Assembly (NCBI RefSeq): GCF_013185195.1 | Contig: NZ_JAAZWC010000028.1 | Span: 1 to 63,579 of the forward strand | Source: Saccharibacillus qingshengii | GTDB taxonomy: Bacteria > Bacillota > Bacilli > Paenibacillales > Paenibacillaceae | Reading direction: 5' to 3' | Length of the DNA stretch: 63,579 bases | Part shown: positions 18,053 through 27,697 of the stretch, piece by piece | How the letters are laid out: each line of letters starts with the position of its first letter | How positions within the stretch are numbered: position 1 is the stretch's first letter | Notes under the pieces: model-generated | Databases searched by the model: none | What the model was told of the DNA's origin: nothing | The model's input: the letters and a program-made list of their open reading frames with translations, nothing else | Translations under genes and position numbers: made by a program

Positions 18053-18186
18053 AAGAGCAAAAGGCTTGGCCTTGGCGCGGGAAAAAGCCTCGGCCTGCCT
18101 GCATCAGATGCAAAGACTTCAAGAACATCAAGACACAAAACACTCAAATATTAAAGCGAAAATCACTCTAGACAGACTTAACAGTC

Positions 18187-19845
18187 TTAAGGCAGATAAG
18201 ACAAAGGATTTTCCGGCGAGCCGTTTTTACGGACCTCAAAATGCAGATGAGTGCCGGTGGAACGGCCGGTATTGCCCATCACGCCGATCGACTGGCCGCG
18301 GGATACGGATTGGCCCGAGCTGACGTTGATACGGCTCAGGTGGCCGTAGCGGGTCTCGAATCCGTCGCCGTGGCTGATGATCACGATACTGCCGTAGCCG
18401 TTCATCTCGCCGGCATACGTGACGGTACCGGGTGCGGACGCCATAATAGTGGACGGGCCTGTCAGATCGACTCCGGCATGCAGCTTGCCCCAGCGGGTGC
18501 CGTAGGTGCTGGAGATCGAAGCGCCGCTGACCGGCCAGCTGAAGCCGCTGCCGCCGGAAGTCACTTCTTCCTGGTTGTCGCTGTCCGAAGAAGATTCGGC
18601 CGCGGCTTCCTTTTCCGATGCCTCGGATTCCGACGAAGAACGTTCGGCAGCGGGTTCTTCCACGGTCGGCTCGTTTGTTTCCTCGGCTTCTTCCACCACC
18701 GGCTTTTCTTCCACGATCACTTTGGTCCCTTTTACAATAACGATCGGAGCGGAGCGGCGCACCACTTCCTGTCCAACCCATTCTTCGCGCACAATCTCGC
18801 CGTTTTCTTTGGTCAGGCGGTAATCGACGCGTTTTGCTCCGCTTTTGCCGGGGGAAGCGACGATCCGCTTGCCCTCGGCCAGATCGGAATTCCGGCGAAT
18901 GACCAGCTCCGGTGCGGTCGGAATCACTTCCGATACCGATTCGACCGTAGTAACGGTAATGAGCGGGTCGGGCAGGGTGATTCGCAGTTCTTCGCCGATC
19001 TGCAGCGTGAATTCCTTGATATCCGTATTGTTGGCGTAAATGTCGTCCTGCGTAATCCCGAATTTGGCCGCGATAGAGCTCACCGTATCGCCTTCGGCGA
19101 CGGTGTAGGTCACTGGATCTTTTGGACCGACCGTCAGCAGCTTGTAGGCTTCTTCCTCGGTCAGAATCCGTGTCGGCGAAGTCTCCGTTTCACTGTAATC
19201 GATCTTCTCGTTGATCCGGATCGAGTTCAGCTTGGACGACGAAGAATCCGCCGCGGAAGAGCTGCCTGTGGAAGCCAGCTTTTTCGCCGCGGTTCCGGCG
19301 GTTTGGGTTCCTTTTTCGATGTACGACTTTTCCGCTTTGGCTACCAGCTTCTTCGCCGTCTGTTCGTCTTTGACGATTCCGATGACTTTGCCGTCCACGA
19401 CCAGCTCGACGCCGGTGGCGTAGGCTTTGATTGTGCCTTCCAGCTTACCCAGCGTCGCGGCGGTGTCCGGTACGACTTTGTAGCCTTCGGTTTTTTCCGC
19501 GCGAATGTTCGCCGTAAACAGCTTCATGTCGGCGTTCGGATATTTGGCTTCGAACTCCTGCCGTTTTTTAGCGATCAGCTCGTCGAGTTGTTTCTTGTCG
19601 GCGATCGTTCCGATCTCCGCATCTCCGGCATACACCGTATAGTAAGTGAACGTATGGGCTTCTACATATTTGAATCCGCCGAAAGTCAGCCCGCCCGCCA
19701 GCACGACACCGCTCGCGATTCCTGCCGCCCAGCGGCGAATCTTTCTCGGCTTTCCCCCTGCCAAGACGACCTTGCTCCCCTGCTGCATCTCCGACTGCCC
19801 GGAGGATACGGCCTCGCCCTGACTGTTGTTGTTCAAGCTCTTCAT
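18187..19845 (-). CDS. Membrane-anchored LysM-G5-M23 peptidoglycan endopeptidase
   Basis: A predicted zinc metallo-endopeptidase acting on cell-wall peptides. 552 aa: cytoplasmic tail, one membrane helix (about 38-60), an extended region, LysM (about 245-292; YTVAEGDTVSSIAAKFG), a G5 domain (about 296-378), a Glu/Ser-rich linker (about 380-440) and a C-terminal M23 domain with its zinc ligands present (HAGVDL near 462 and THLHFE near 530). This architecture is common next to purA in Paenibacillaceae. It lies just upstream of the wal operon, which controls such hydrolases, so WalR control is plausible but not shown. Confidence 0.9.
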   Translation of the reverse strand: MKSLNNNSQGEAVSSGQSEMQQGSKVVLAGGKPRKIRRWAAGIASGVVLAGGLTFGGFKYVEAHTFTYYTVYAGDAEIGTIADKKQLDELIAKKRQEFEAKYPNADMKLFTANIRAEKTEGYKVVPDTAATLGKLEGTIKAYATGVELVVDGKVIGIVKDEQTAKKLVAKAEKSYIEKGTQTAGTAAKKLASTGSSSAADSSSSKLNSIRINEKIDYSETETSPTRILTEEEAYKLLTVGPKDPVTYTVAEGDTVSSIAAKFGITQDDIYANNTDIKEFTLQIGEELRITLPDPLITVTTVESVSEVIPTAPELVIRRNSDLAEGKRIVASPGKSGAKRVDYRLTKENGEIVREEWVGQEVVRRSAPIVIVKGTKVIVEEKPVVEEAEETNEPTVEEPAAERSSSESEASEKEAAAESSSDSDNQEEVTSGGSGFSWPVSGASISSTYGTRWGKLHAGVDLTGPSTIMASAPGTVTYAGEMNGYGSIVIISHGDGFETRYGHLSRINVSSGQSVSRGQSIGVMGNTGRSTGTHLHFEVRKNGSPENPLSYLP

Positions 19846-19966
19846 GTTCTTCGATCTTCTCCTTTGCCCAGCAGCTTACCGACGAAATAGTGTCAAAATT
19901 TTAACCTTTTAAAAACCTTCGTCTACTTTAACACAGCTTCGGTCGGTAATTCAACTTTGCAGCAAA

Positions 19967-19996
19967 GCAAAAAACCCGCGCCGGGCGCGGGTTTGG
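19967..19996 (-). terminator. Terminator of purA
   Basis: AACCCGCGCC pairs with GCGCGGGTT, with a run of six T on the minus strand, about 60 bases past the purA stop. Confidence 0.8.
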
Positions 19997-20054
19997 ACGT
20001 TTTGAGCAGCTTGATTTGCGCACAAAGCGCGGCACTGCGGGAACGCCGCGTTGG

Positions 20055-21341
20055 TTAAACGTAGATCGGCAGGACCGGATTAGTCTGCTCGCGATTGCGG
20101 CCGACCGAGAAGATCGCAATCGGAATACCGGTCAATTCGCTGACGCGGTTCACGTAATTGCGGGTCGACTCCGGAAGGTCTTCGAGCGTCTTGGCACCGG
20201 TGATATCTTCGCTCCAGCCCGGCATTTCTTCGTAGACCGCTTCGCATTCGGCCAGCTGCTTGAGGCTTGCCGGATAGTGCGAGATGATCTCGCCGCGGAA
20301 CTTGTAGCCGGTGCAGATCTTGACGGTGTCGAGACCGGTCAGCACGTCCAGCGAGTTCAGGGACAAGCCCGTGATGCCGCTGACGCGTCTGGCGTGGCGA
20401 ACGACGACGGTATCGAACCAGCCTACGCGGCGCGGACGTCCCGTTACGGTGCCGTACTCGTGGCCCGTCTCGCGGATCGTGTCGCCGATTTCGTTATGCA
20501 GCTCGGTCGGGAAAGGACCGTCGCCGACGCGCGTCGTGTAGGCTTTGGCTACGCCGATAACCTGGTTGATGCGTGCCGGGCCGACGCCCGAACCGATGCA
20601 GACGCCGCCCGCGGACGGGTTGGACGAAGTTACGAACGGATATGTGCCTTGGTCGATATCGAGCATAACGCCCTGCGCGCCTTCGAACAGCACTTTTTTG
20701 TCCTGATCGATGTACTCATTCAGCACAACCGACGTATCGCAGACGTAAGGACGCAGAATTTCGGCATACTCCAGATAGTCTTTGAGGATTTCTTCCACAT
20801 TGACCGTTCCGCCGCCGTAGACCTGTTCGATGATATGGTTCTTTTCTTTCACCAGATGGCGCAGCTTAAGCTCGAACTCTTCGGCATCCATCAGGTCCGC
20901 CATGCGGATACCGATGCGGGCCGCTTTGTCCATGTAGCATGGGCCGATGCCTTTGCCGGTCGTTCCGATCTTGTTCGGGCCTTTGCGTTCTTCTTCGAGC
21001 GCGTCCAGCACCATATGATACGGCAGGATGATATGCGCGCGATCGCTGATGGACAGGTTCTTCGTCGTGAAGTCGTTATCGTGAATATAGTTGATTTCCT
21101 CGATCAGCGCTTTCGGGTTGATGACCATCCCGTTGCCGATTACGCAGGCTTTGTCCGTATAGAAAATGCCCGATGGAATCATCGTCAATTTGTATTTTTT
21201 GTTTTCGATCAAGATGGTATGGCCCGCGTTGTTGCCGCCTTGATAACGGGCGACCACGTCGGCGCTTTCCGCCAAATAGTCCGTAATCTTGCCTTTTCCT
21301 TCGTCTCCCCACTGCGTTCCCACTACGACTACCGTTGACAT
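20055..21341 (-). CDS. purA: Adenylosuccinate synthetase
   Basis: Joins IMP and aspartate using GTP to form adenylosuccinate, the first committed step to AMP, in the cytoplasm. 428 aa, the normal length. The GTP-binding loop [11 protein letters not shown] is at residues 7-17, the IMP-site signature [11 protein letters not shown] follows, and the C-terminal region is intact. It is monocistronic here, with its own terminator and about 800 bases of upstream non-coding DNA. Confidence 0.97.
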   Translation of the reverse strand: MSTVVVVGTQWGDEGKGKITDYLAESADVVARYQGGNNAGHTILIENKKYKLTMIPSGIFYTDKACVIGNGMVINPKALIEEINYIHDNDFTTKNLSISDRAHIILPYHMVLDALEEERKGPNKIGTTGKGIGPCYMDKAARIGIRMADLMDAEEFELKLRHLVKEKNHIIEQVYGGGTVNVEEILKDYLEYAEILRPYVCDTSVVLNEYIDQDKKVLFEGAQGVMLDIDQGTYPFVTSSNPSAGGVCIGSGVGPARINQVIGVAKAYTTRVGDGPFPTELHNEIGDTIRETGHEYGTVTGRPRRVGWFDTVVVRHARRVSGITGLSLNSLDVLTGLDTVKICTGYKFRGEIISHYPASLKQLAECEAVYEEMPGWSEDITGAKTLEDLPESTRNYVNRVSELTGIPIAIFSVGRNREQTNPVLPIYV

Positions 21342-21654
21342 TTTACATTCCTCCGTGGGTGCCTTTGCACCTTTGTATTGGTCGTCCGTCCTCTATCCCG
21401 GCAGGAATTTCGTCAGTGGAAAATACCGGCGGAGAAGCGTGCTAACGGACGAGCGGAGACGGCTTTTGTACGTATTTTTGCCCGAAAAAAAGGACGAAAA
21501 ACACGGAAAAGCGCTCCTTGCGCTGCTTTAACGCAGCAATTACAGTGTACCAGCCCGTTTTTTCAAAGTCAAATAAATAACGAACGAATAAGAAGCAGAA
21601 GGAATTTAATGTTCGGAAATGAGGAGGGAGCAAGCAAAGCTTACGCCAAGAAAA

Positions 21655-21693
21655 CGCAAAAAAGCGGAAGAGACAGTCTCTTCCGCTTTTTGC
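21655..21693. terminator. Strong bidirectional terminator
   Basis: AAAAGCGGAAGAGAC pairs perfectly with GTCTCTTCCGCTTTT; T-runs exist on both strands. No neighbouring protein gene ends here, which supports an RNA gene on one side of it. Confidence 0.75.
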
Positions 21694-21950
21694 AGTCTGC
21701 TTCATACCGTCGCTTAGGCCTTTGCAGGCCCAAGCGCCGTCGTTCCCTCCCCACGAAGGAAAAAAGCATGTATTTATCAGAGGGCCGGCCGCTCTTCGGG
21801 TACCGGAACCTTCGACGCTCGAAGTCCGGATCGCCCCCGAAAAGCGGTAGCATTGATACTGCTGCCGTGCAAACACAGCGGCGTCTTTCCCCGCGACCGG
21901 GTCGCTGCAAAGAACCGCCTGGCTTGATTTGTTGTAAGAACTAAACTTAA
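21655..21950 (-). ncRNA. Candidate non-coding RNA upstream of purA
   Basis: On the minus strand a TATACT box (near 21950) precedes about 290 bases of GC-rich sequence. Several hairpins are visible: a long one in which GGCG/CGCC, CTTT/AAAG and GCGACC/GGTCGC stack, and GCGCTTGGGCCT pairing with AGGCCTAAGCG. It ends in the terminator at 21655-21693. Antisense open frames here lack any protein similarity I recognise. It does not match the signatures I know for 6S, SRP, tmRNA or RNase P RNA. Confidence 0.35.
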
Positions 21951-22146
21951 GTATAACACTGTTAATTGAAATTCGCATTATTGTTTGCGCAATTTTTTCT
22001 TTTCATTCATTTCTTCTTTTCATTTCCATAAAAGGGTTTCAATCCGCGTGATCGGTTTAAAATAAAAATAACAAAAACAGCGCTGTTACTTATTTGATCC
22101 AAACCTTTACATCAGCAGGAAAAGACAACGAAGAGAAGGTGAAGAG

Positions 22147-22524
22147 ATGACTAAGATTGCTGTTAAAATGCTGGTCAACGCCATTGTCGTGATCGGATTG
22201 ACGATGTGGTTCGGAGAAGCCGATTTTGTGAGCGCGTTAATCGTAACCGTCATTCTGGGGGCTCTTGCCTACGTAATCGGCGATATGTTTATTCTGCCCG
22301 CTGCCGGCAATACAGCCGCAACCCTGGCCGATGGCGCTCTGACGTATGTCGTACTCTGGGCCGCTTCGTCCCTGTTGGACTGGAACCTTTCTTACTTCGA
22401 CATGTTCGTCATTGCCTTTGTCGTCGGTATCTTCGAGTTCTTCTTCCATATCTGGCTGCTGCAAAACGGAATTCCCGGACGCAAAGACAACGCCGGACAT
22501 GCCCGTTTCCGTGCGCAGCGTTAA
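22147..22524 (+). CDS. YndM family (DUF2512) membrane protein
   Basis: 125 aa with about four membrane helices (starting near residues 5, 28, 55 and 82) and a short basic C-terminal tail; matches the YndM/DUF2512 family of small Bacilli membrane proteins of unknown function. A GAAGGTG site precedes the ATG. It is the only plus-strand gene in the first 50 kb apart from the GGDEF gene, convergent with dnaB, and is followed by structured element copy A. Confidence 0.8.
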   Translation: MTKIAVKMLVNAIVVIGLTMWFGEADFVSALIVTVILGALAYVIGDMFILPAAGNTAATLADGALTYVVLWAASSLLDWNLSYFDMFVIAFVVGIFEFFFHIWLLQNGIPGRKDNAGHARFRAQR

Positions 22525-22571
22525 GCAAACTCTGCTGATTTCCGAATTTATAATCTCTCACCCTTATCTCC

Positions 22572-22604
22572 AAAAAAAGAGCCGCCGGATTTCTCCGGCG
22601 GCTC
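22572..22604 (-). terminator. Minus-direction terminator, left twin
   Basis: A palindrome at 22579-22604 (GAGCCGCCGG ... CCGGCGGCTC) followed on the minus strand by seven T. It would end transcripts arriving from dnaB through structured element copy A. An identical 26-base copy lies at 22805-22830. Confidence 0.8.
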
Positions 22605-22608
22605 AACG

Positions 22609-22800
22609 TGTCGAGAAAGGTCTGCTTCCGAGTGAAGCGAGGAGGCGGAGGGAGAAATTCAGTGAAGGAACGATAGTGTTCGCCTTTGAAATCGAGAAAA
22701 TTCCGCTGGAATTTAATCTTTTTCTCGATTTCAACACGCGACCGGAACGAATTTCTCCCGCAGCCGACAAGTTTCTCCTACGAATAGGACTTTCTCGACA
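22609..22800 (+). repeat. Structured interspersed element, copy A
   Basis: The core is 22651-22758 (108 nt). Outer helix: ggagaaattc (22651-22660) with gaatttctcc (22749-22758). Inner helix: a 15-bp perfect pairing (22686-22700 with 22720-22734). An additional 11-bp helix, TGTCGAGAAAG (22609-22619) with CTTTCTCGACA (22790-22800), encloses it. Conserved single-strand blocks are AGTGAAGGAA, TGTTCGCCTTTGAA and AACACGCGACCGGAACGAA. It lies between the convergent YndM and dnaB genes and is bracketed by two identical 26-bp terminator palindromes. Confidence 0.8.
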
Positions 22801-22804
22801 ACCT

Positions 22805-22836
22805 GAGCCGCCGGATTTCTCCGGCGGCTCTTTTCT
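22805..22836 (+). terminator. Plus-direction terminator, right twin
   Basis: The same 26-base palindrome as 22579-22604, here followed by TTTTCT on the plus strand, so it stops transcripts coming from the YndM gene and copy A just before the end of dnaB. Confidence 0.75.
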
Positions 22837-24193
22837 ATCCGGCAAACGAATCCGAATGGGCCCGCTCGTAATTGACGAATTTGTTGAAGTTCTTGAGAAA
22901 CACGAGCTCGACGGTCCCGACCGGCCCGTTCCGCTGCTTGGCGATAATGATCTCGATGATATTCTTTTTTTCCGTATCGGCATTGTAGTAATCGTCCCGG
23001 TACAAGAAAGCGACGATATCGGCATCCTGCTCGATCGAGCCGGATTCCCGAAGGTCGGACATCATCGGACGCTTATCCTGACGCTGCTCGACGCCCCGGC
23101 TGAGCTGCGACAGCGCGATAACCGGCAGTTCCAGTTCCCGCGCAATCTGTTTGAGCGTCCGCGAAATATCGGAAACTTCCTGCTGACGGTTCTCGCCCGA
23201 TTTGCCGCGGCCCTGGATCAGCTGGAGATAGTCGATCACGATCATGCCGAGTCCCCGCTCTTTTTTGAGCCGGCGGCATTTGGAACGAATATCGGCTACC
23301 GTAATCCCCGGCGTATCGTCGATATAGATTTCGGCTTCGGACAGCGACGCAATTCCCATCGTGAGTTTGGTCCAGTCCTCGTCCTTGAATTCGCCCGTAC
23401 GCATCACGCTCGCATCGAGGTTGGCTTCGGCGCAAATCATCCGCTGAACGAGCTGTGCCGCCGACATTTCCAGACTGAAAATGGCTACCGTCTCTCCCGC
23501 CCGTACCGATACGTTCTGCGCAACGTTCAGAGCAAAGGCCGTCTTGCCGACCGAAGGACGCGCCGCCAAGATGATGAGATCGTTGCGCTGGAACCCGGCT
23601 GTCATCCGATCCAGATCGACAAAGCCGGACGGAATGCCGGTCGAATTGCCGCTATTCTGATTCAGCATTTCGACGCGGTCGAACACTTCCATCAGCACAT
23701 CGCGAATCGCGACAAAACCGCCGCTGGAGCGGCGGTTGGAAATCTCGAGAATTTTGCGCTCCGCATCGCTCAGCATCAGCCCAACGTCTTCGCCGCCGGT
23801 GTAGCCTTCGCTGACGATTTGTGTCGCGGTGCGGATCAGCCGGCGCAGCATCGCTTTTTCTTCGATCATCTGCGCATAATATTCGACGTTGGCGGCCGTC
23901 GGAACGGCATTTGCCAGTTTGGCCAAATAGCTGACCCCGCCGAGATCTTCCAGCTGACCCCTGTCTTTGAGCAGCGAGGTCAGCGTCACGAGGTCGATCG
24001 GCTGACTCTCTTCCCCGAGCTGGACCATAGCCTCGAATATCATCTGGTGCGACTTGTCGTAGAAATCGTCGGCCGTAATTTTCTCCATGACTGTAATAAG
24101 TGACTCGGCCTGAAGCAGTACCGCACCCAGCACGGCCTGCTCCGCTTCCAGATTTTGCGGCGGAACCCGGTCGAAAAAGAGATCCTCGCCCAT
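22835..24193 (-). CDS. dnaB: Replicative DNA helicase DnaB (DnaC in Bacillus subtilis)
   Basis: Hexameric 5'-3' helicase at the replication fork. 452 aa: N-terminal DnaB_N domain (about 8-110) beginning RVPPQNLEAEQAVLG, linker, and a RecA-like C-terminal domain with Walker A ARPSVGKTAFALN near 208, Walker B MIVIDYLQLI near 315 and the DnaB signature ALSQLSRGVE. It starts 1 base after the rplI stop, giving the conserved gdpP-rplI-dnaB operon. Length and motifs are normal; no intein. Confidence 0.97.
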   Translation of the reverse strand: MGEDLFFDRVPPQNLEAEQAVLGAVLLQAESLITVMEKITADDFYDKSHQMIFEAMVQLGEESQPIDLVTLTSLLKDRGQLEDLGGVSYLAKLANAVPTAANVEYYAQMIEEKAMLRRLIRTATQIVSEGYTGGEDVGLMLSDAERKILEISNRRSSGGFVAIRDVLMEVFDRVEMLNQNSGNSTGIPSGFVDLDRMTAGFQRNDLIILAARPSVGKTAFALNVAQNVSVRAGETVAIFSLEMSAAQLVQRMICAEANLDASVMRTGEFKDEDWTKLTMGIASLSEAEIYIDDTPGITVADIRSKCRRLKKERGLGMIVIDYLQLIQGRGKSGENRQQEVSDISRTLKQIARELELPVIALSQLSRGVEQRQDKRPMMSDLRESGSIEQDADIVAFLYRDDYYNADTEKKNIIEIIIAKQRNGPVGTVELVFLKNFNKFVNYERAHSDSFAG

Positions 24194-24194
24194 C

Positions 24195-24638
24195 TTATTC
24201 CTCCGAAACCTGAACCTTGAGCGTAGCTTTGACGTCCTTGTGGAGTTTAATCAAGATCTGAGTGACGCCCAGCGTACGGATCGGCTCATCCAGCTCGATT
24301 TTGCGCTTGTCGACTTTGAAGCCCTGCTTGGATAGCGCTTCGCCGATTTGTTTGCTTGTGATGGCTCCGAACAGACGGCCGCCTTCGCCGGATTTGGCTT
24401 TGATCTGGATTGTGGCTTCTTCCAGCTTTTTGCCAAGCTCCACGGCTTCCTGTTTTTCTTCTTCTTTGCGTTTTTCTTCGGCGGCATGCTGGTTTTCCAG
24501 CGTTTTCACGTTGCCTTGGGTAGCCGGTTTGGCGACGCCGTTTTTGAACAGGAAGTTCTGTGCGTAACCTTCCGATACTTCTTTCACTTCACCTTTTTTG
24601 CCTTGTCCTTTTACGTCTTTCAGAAAAATAACCTTCAT
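24195..24638 (-). CDS. rplI: 50S ribosomal protein bL9
   Basis: 147-aa ribosomal protein that stabilises the L1-stalk side of the 50S subunit. The N-terminal signature [17 protein letters not shown] and the long connecting helix followed by the C-terminal rRNA-binding domain (about 80-147) are typical. Its start overlaps the gdpP stop by 4 bases, so translation is coupled. Confidence 0.97.
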   Translation of the reverse strand: MKVIFLKDVKGQGKKGEVKEVSEGYAQNFLFKNGVAKPATQGNVKTLENQHAAEEKRKEEEKQEAVELGKKLEEATIQIKAKSGEGGRLFGAITSKQIGEALSKQGFKVDKRKIELDEPIRTLGVTQILIKLHKDVKATLKVQVSEE

Positions 24639-26626
24639 TCGAATAGCCCCTCTTCCTTTTCGATATCTTCAAGCACGGCGATCAGCTTCTTCTCCGCTTC
24701 CTGCGGGGAAATATCGAGCTGTACCGCCGCATTGGTCAAATGTCCGCCGCCGCCCAGTCGTTCCATGACGACCTGAACGTTGATCTTCCCGAATGAACGG
24801 GCGCTGATTGCCGTCAGCCCGTCCGGGCGGCTGCCGATCACAAACGATGCGTTCACATCGGTCATGTTAAGCAGCGTGTCGGCCGCCTGGGCGATCAGCA
24901 GCTGCGGAAACTGCCGGCCTTCGTCGGTTACCGCGATCGCCACACCGCCCATGATGATGCGTGCATTCTTGATAATTTCTGCTTTCGAGATATACTCGCC
25001 CAAATCCTCTTTGAGGATACGCTGTACCAGAATGGTATCCGCTCCGCTCCGGCGCAGGAACCCGGCAGCCTCGAAGGTGCGCGAGCCGGTATGCAGCGTG
25101 AAATGCTTGGTGTCCATCGTAATGCCGGCCAGCAGCGTGGTCGCTTCGAGCGGCGTCAATGTCATATTGTCGTGAATATACTGCAGCAGTTCCGTCACCA
25201 GTTCACTGGCCGATGAAGCGTACGGTTCCAGATAGACGATAACGGCTTCGTTGATAAATTCTTCGCTGCGGCGGTGATGGTCGATAACGACCACCTGCTT
25301 CGCCCGCTGAACCAGCTTGGGTTCGATCGTCAGCGACTGCTTGTGCGTGTCGACCACGACCAGCAGCGTTCGCTCGGTCATCAGCGCAAGCGACTCCTCC
25401 GGCGAAGTGAACCGGTCCGCAAGCGTGGCGTCGGTACGAATACGCTCCATCATCTTGGTGATGGACGGATTATCGCCGTCAAGCACGATGCTCGCTTCGA
25501 CTTCCAGCTGATCGGCGGCTTTGAGCATGCCGATCGCTGCACCGATCACGTCCATATCGGGATTCTTGTGTCCCATAATCAGCACCCGGTCGCTGCGCTT
25601 CATCAGATCCCGCAGCGCGTGAGCGATCACGCGGGCGCGAACGCGGGTCCGCTTCTCGACGGCGTTGGAACGCCCTCCGTAAAAAGACAGCCGCTGCCCT
25701 ACTTTGACGGCAGCCTGATCCCCGCCGCGGCCGAGTGCCATATCGAGACTCGACTGCGCCAGCGCGCCCAACTCGCTGATCTTCTCGCTGCCGCAGGCCA
25801 GACCGATACTGAGGGTCATCGGAACTTTCAGATCGCTTGTCGATTCGCGTACTTCGTCAAGAATAACGAAACGGCTGTGCTCCAGCTTGTCGAGCGAAGC
25901 CTGATTGAGCAGCATCATATACCGCTCGCTGGACAGCCTCCGCAGATAAACGTCGTACTGACGGGCCCAGCCGTTGATAAGCGTCGTTGCTCTGGCAATC
26001 GTCAGCGTGCGCTGCTGGTCGTCCATTCCCTGGAATGCTTCGTCGAGATTGTCGAACAGCAGGATGCCCAGAGCCAGACTTTCTTTCTCGTAGCGCTCCC
26101 GCAGTTCGGCCATTTCCGTCATTTTTTGCAGATAGATCAGTCGTTCTTCCGGGTAGACGTGGACATCGTATGTCTGCTTGCCCACTTCGATCTCTGCCCG
26201 AACCAGATTGAGCGGCTCTTTCGAACCGTCTTTGCGGTCCCGGCTCAGCGGAGGAAGACCCGGCAGCAGTTCCGCGAGCGGAAGGCCTACGGCCGTTTCG
26301 ACTTCGAACAGCTGGGCGACCTGGCGGTTATGCCATTCGACCGTCCGTTCGGCGTCGTAGAGCAGCAGCCCGAACGGCAGCCGGCTTGCGATTTCGCTTT
26401 CGATACTGTGCACGCGGTAGGAGAGGGTAGACGTATATTCGGCAAGCCCCTGCCTGAATTTAAGCTCGGCCCGCAGCATGACGAAGACGACGGCAAAGAC
26501 CAGACATAAGGACACCAGGCCGAGCAGCCAGTTATAGATCGACACGAAAACCGTCAGCGTCAGCAGCAGAAGAAACGCCCAGACCGTCCGATATCCGTAC
26601 CAGCGTTTCAGCAAAAAGTTTGGCAT
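24635..26626 (-). CDS. gdpP: Cyclic-di-AMP phosphodiesterase GdpP (YybT)
   Basis: Degrades c-di-AMP to pApA and so tunes wall and potassium homeostasis. 663 aa: two membrane helices (about 12-55), a PAS-like haem-binding domain (about 75-150), a degenerate GGDEF domain (about 175-305), then DHH (about 340-500; [11 protein letters not shown] and VVIDHHRR supply the metal ligands) and DHHA1 (about 560-660; GGGGHL). All DHH/DHHA1 catalytic motifs are present. It follows the DUF2232 gene by 12 bases and overlaps rplI. Confidence 0.95.
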   Translation of the reverse strand: MPNFLLKRWYGYRTVWAFLLLLTLTVFVSIYNWLLGLVSLCLVFAVVFVMLRAELKFRQGLAEYTSTLSYRVHSIESEIASRLPFGLLLYDAERTVEWHNRQVAQLFEVETAVGLPLAELLPGLPPLSRDRKDGSKEPLNLVRAEIEVGKQTYDVHVYPEERLIYLQKMTEMAELRERYEKESLALGILLFDNLDEAFQGMDDQQRTLTIARATTLINGWARQYDVYLRRLSSERYMMLLNQASLDKLEHSRFVILDEVRESTSDLKVPMTLSIGLACGSEKISELGALAQSSLDMALGRGGDQAAVKVGQRLSFYGGRSNAVEKRTRVRARVIAHALRDLMKRSDRVLIMGHKNPDMDVIGAAIGMLKAADQLEVEASIVLDGDNPSITKMMERIRTDATLADRFTSPEESLALMTERTLLVVVDTHKQSLTIEPKLVQRAKQVVVIDHHRRSEEFINEAVIVYLEPYASSASELVTELLQYIHDNMTLTPLEATTLLAGITMDTKHFTLHTGSRTFEAAGFLRRSGADTILVQRILKEDLGEYISKAEIIKNARIIMGGVAIAVTDEGRQFPQLLIAQAADTLLNMTDVNASFVIGSRPDGLTAISARSFGKINVQVVMERLGGGGHLTNAAVQLDISPQEAEKKLIAVLEDIEKEEGLFE

Positions 26627-26638
26627 GGTTTCCTCACC

Positions 26639-27565
26639 CTATCGTCTAGGTCTCGTAATGTACTCGCGCAGCGGGAAAGCCAGATCGATAATCCCTATGA
26701 TTCGCATCGGCGGGAAAATAACCGTGACAATCGCCAGCAGAATAGAAATCACCCGATGCCATTTTTTGACGTGCCCCAAGAAGAACCAGAAACCGATAGC
26801 CTGTATGATAAAACAGAACTGCAGCAGCGGAAGCAGATTGACGGCCGCCGCTTTCCAGAATCCATCCGCCTGATTGTAAGTCACCATATCCACGATCAGA
26901 ACGATGAAATAATAAAAAATCAGCGCGCGCGGAAGTTTCCATTCATGCGCGGGACGAAGCTTCGGCGAAGCGACGCCCATGGAAGCCAGCAGCGGCCGCA
27001 CGATCGCGTGCGTGACGACGGCCAGAATGAACGAACTGACGGTCATCCCGAGCGGAATCATCATGACGGTCTGGTTGGCCAGCGCAAAGATAAAGTCCGG
27101 ACTCCACTGCCCGCTCAGCACCGGATTCATCTCCGCTACGGCCAACAGCGGATCGAACGTCTGATGCACGAAGTCGCTCACATAATCGGACAGATTGAAG
27201 CCCAGTATCAGTTTGGCGCCGGCCAGCAGCACCAACAGCATACCGAGCAGCGTTCCCGTTCCATAGACGATGGTCTGCAGCGCCGGAGCGCGTTTCTTGT
27301 ACAGATGGCCCATCACGATACCGGGCACGAGGAAATAGACGGCCAGAATAAGCGTATAGGGAGCCAGCGTACCGGAAAAGACGGCCAAAATCGCCAAAAC
27401 GGGTAAAACATGCAGCCAAAAAACGTTTACGCGCAAAGAGGCGTAAAGCACGGCTGCCGGAACGACCATCACCAAAAGAGTGATCGCGGACAGCGGCGTT
27501 AACAGCGAGAGCAGGACCAGCAGATACAGGATCGCCCACATCGCTGAAGATAAACGCAATTTCAA
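26639..27565 (-). CDS. YybS family (DUF2232) polytopic membrane protein
   Basis: 308 aa with about eight hydrophobic helices over its whole length; a DUF2232/YybS family protein, usually found just upstream of gdpP. Its fold resembles small-molecule membrane transport components, but no substrate is known. It is the first gene of a tight operon with gdpP, rplI and dnaB. The family call rests on topology, length and position. Confidence 0.85.
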   Translation of the reverse strand: MKLRLSSAMWAILYLLVLLSLLTPLSAITLLVMVVPAAVLYASLRVNVFWLHVLPVLAILAVFSGTLAPYTLILAVYFLVPGIVMGHLYKKRAPALQTIVYGTGTLLGMLLVLLAGAKLILGFNLSDYVSDFVHQTFDPLLAVAEMNPVLSGQWSPDFIFALANQTVMMIPLGMTVSSFILAVVTHAIVRPLLASMGVASPKLRPAHEWKLPRALIFYYFIVLIVDMVTYNQADGFWKAAAVNLLPLLQFCFIIQAIGFWFFLGHVKKWHRVISILLAIVTVIFPPMRIIGIIDLAFPLREYITRPRR

Positions 27566-27697
27566 ATCGATTCACCTCTTGTGCGGATACGAATACCGCT
27601 TACCGAACGTGCGGCATGCGAGATTCCTTGGGATCTAAAGTTTTGACAATCATTATAGCATATTCGCGGCGGGCGCCGATACCGAGCCCCCGGAACG

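Larger units (their letters stand above)
17704..18186. other. Intergenic region upstream of walR
   Basis: 483 bases between the M23 peptidase stop and walR. It holds a GC-rich hairpin with T-run (18018-18052), a structured repeat element on the minus strand (17829-17990) and an extended -10 sequence (TGGTAAAAT, 17768-17776) about 65 bases before walR that may be the operon promoter. No gene is supported. Confidence 0.6.
21342..22146. other. Intergenic region between purA and the YndM-family gene
   Basis: 805 bases without a convincing protein gene. The right part (21655-21950) is GC-rich, full of hairpins and ends in a strong terminator, and is listed separately as a candidate non-coding RNA. 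The left part (21342-21640) should contain the purA promoter, but no clear -35/-10 pair stands out. 21960-22140 is AT-rich and probably drives the plus-strand YndM gene. Confidence 0.5.

Noticed and set aside
21442-21978. 178-codon minus-strand frame upstream of purA
   Set aside because: It spans a strong terminator and hairpins, has no ribosome site, and its composition is not protein-like. An RNA gene is the better explanation.
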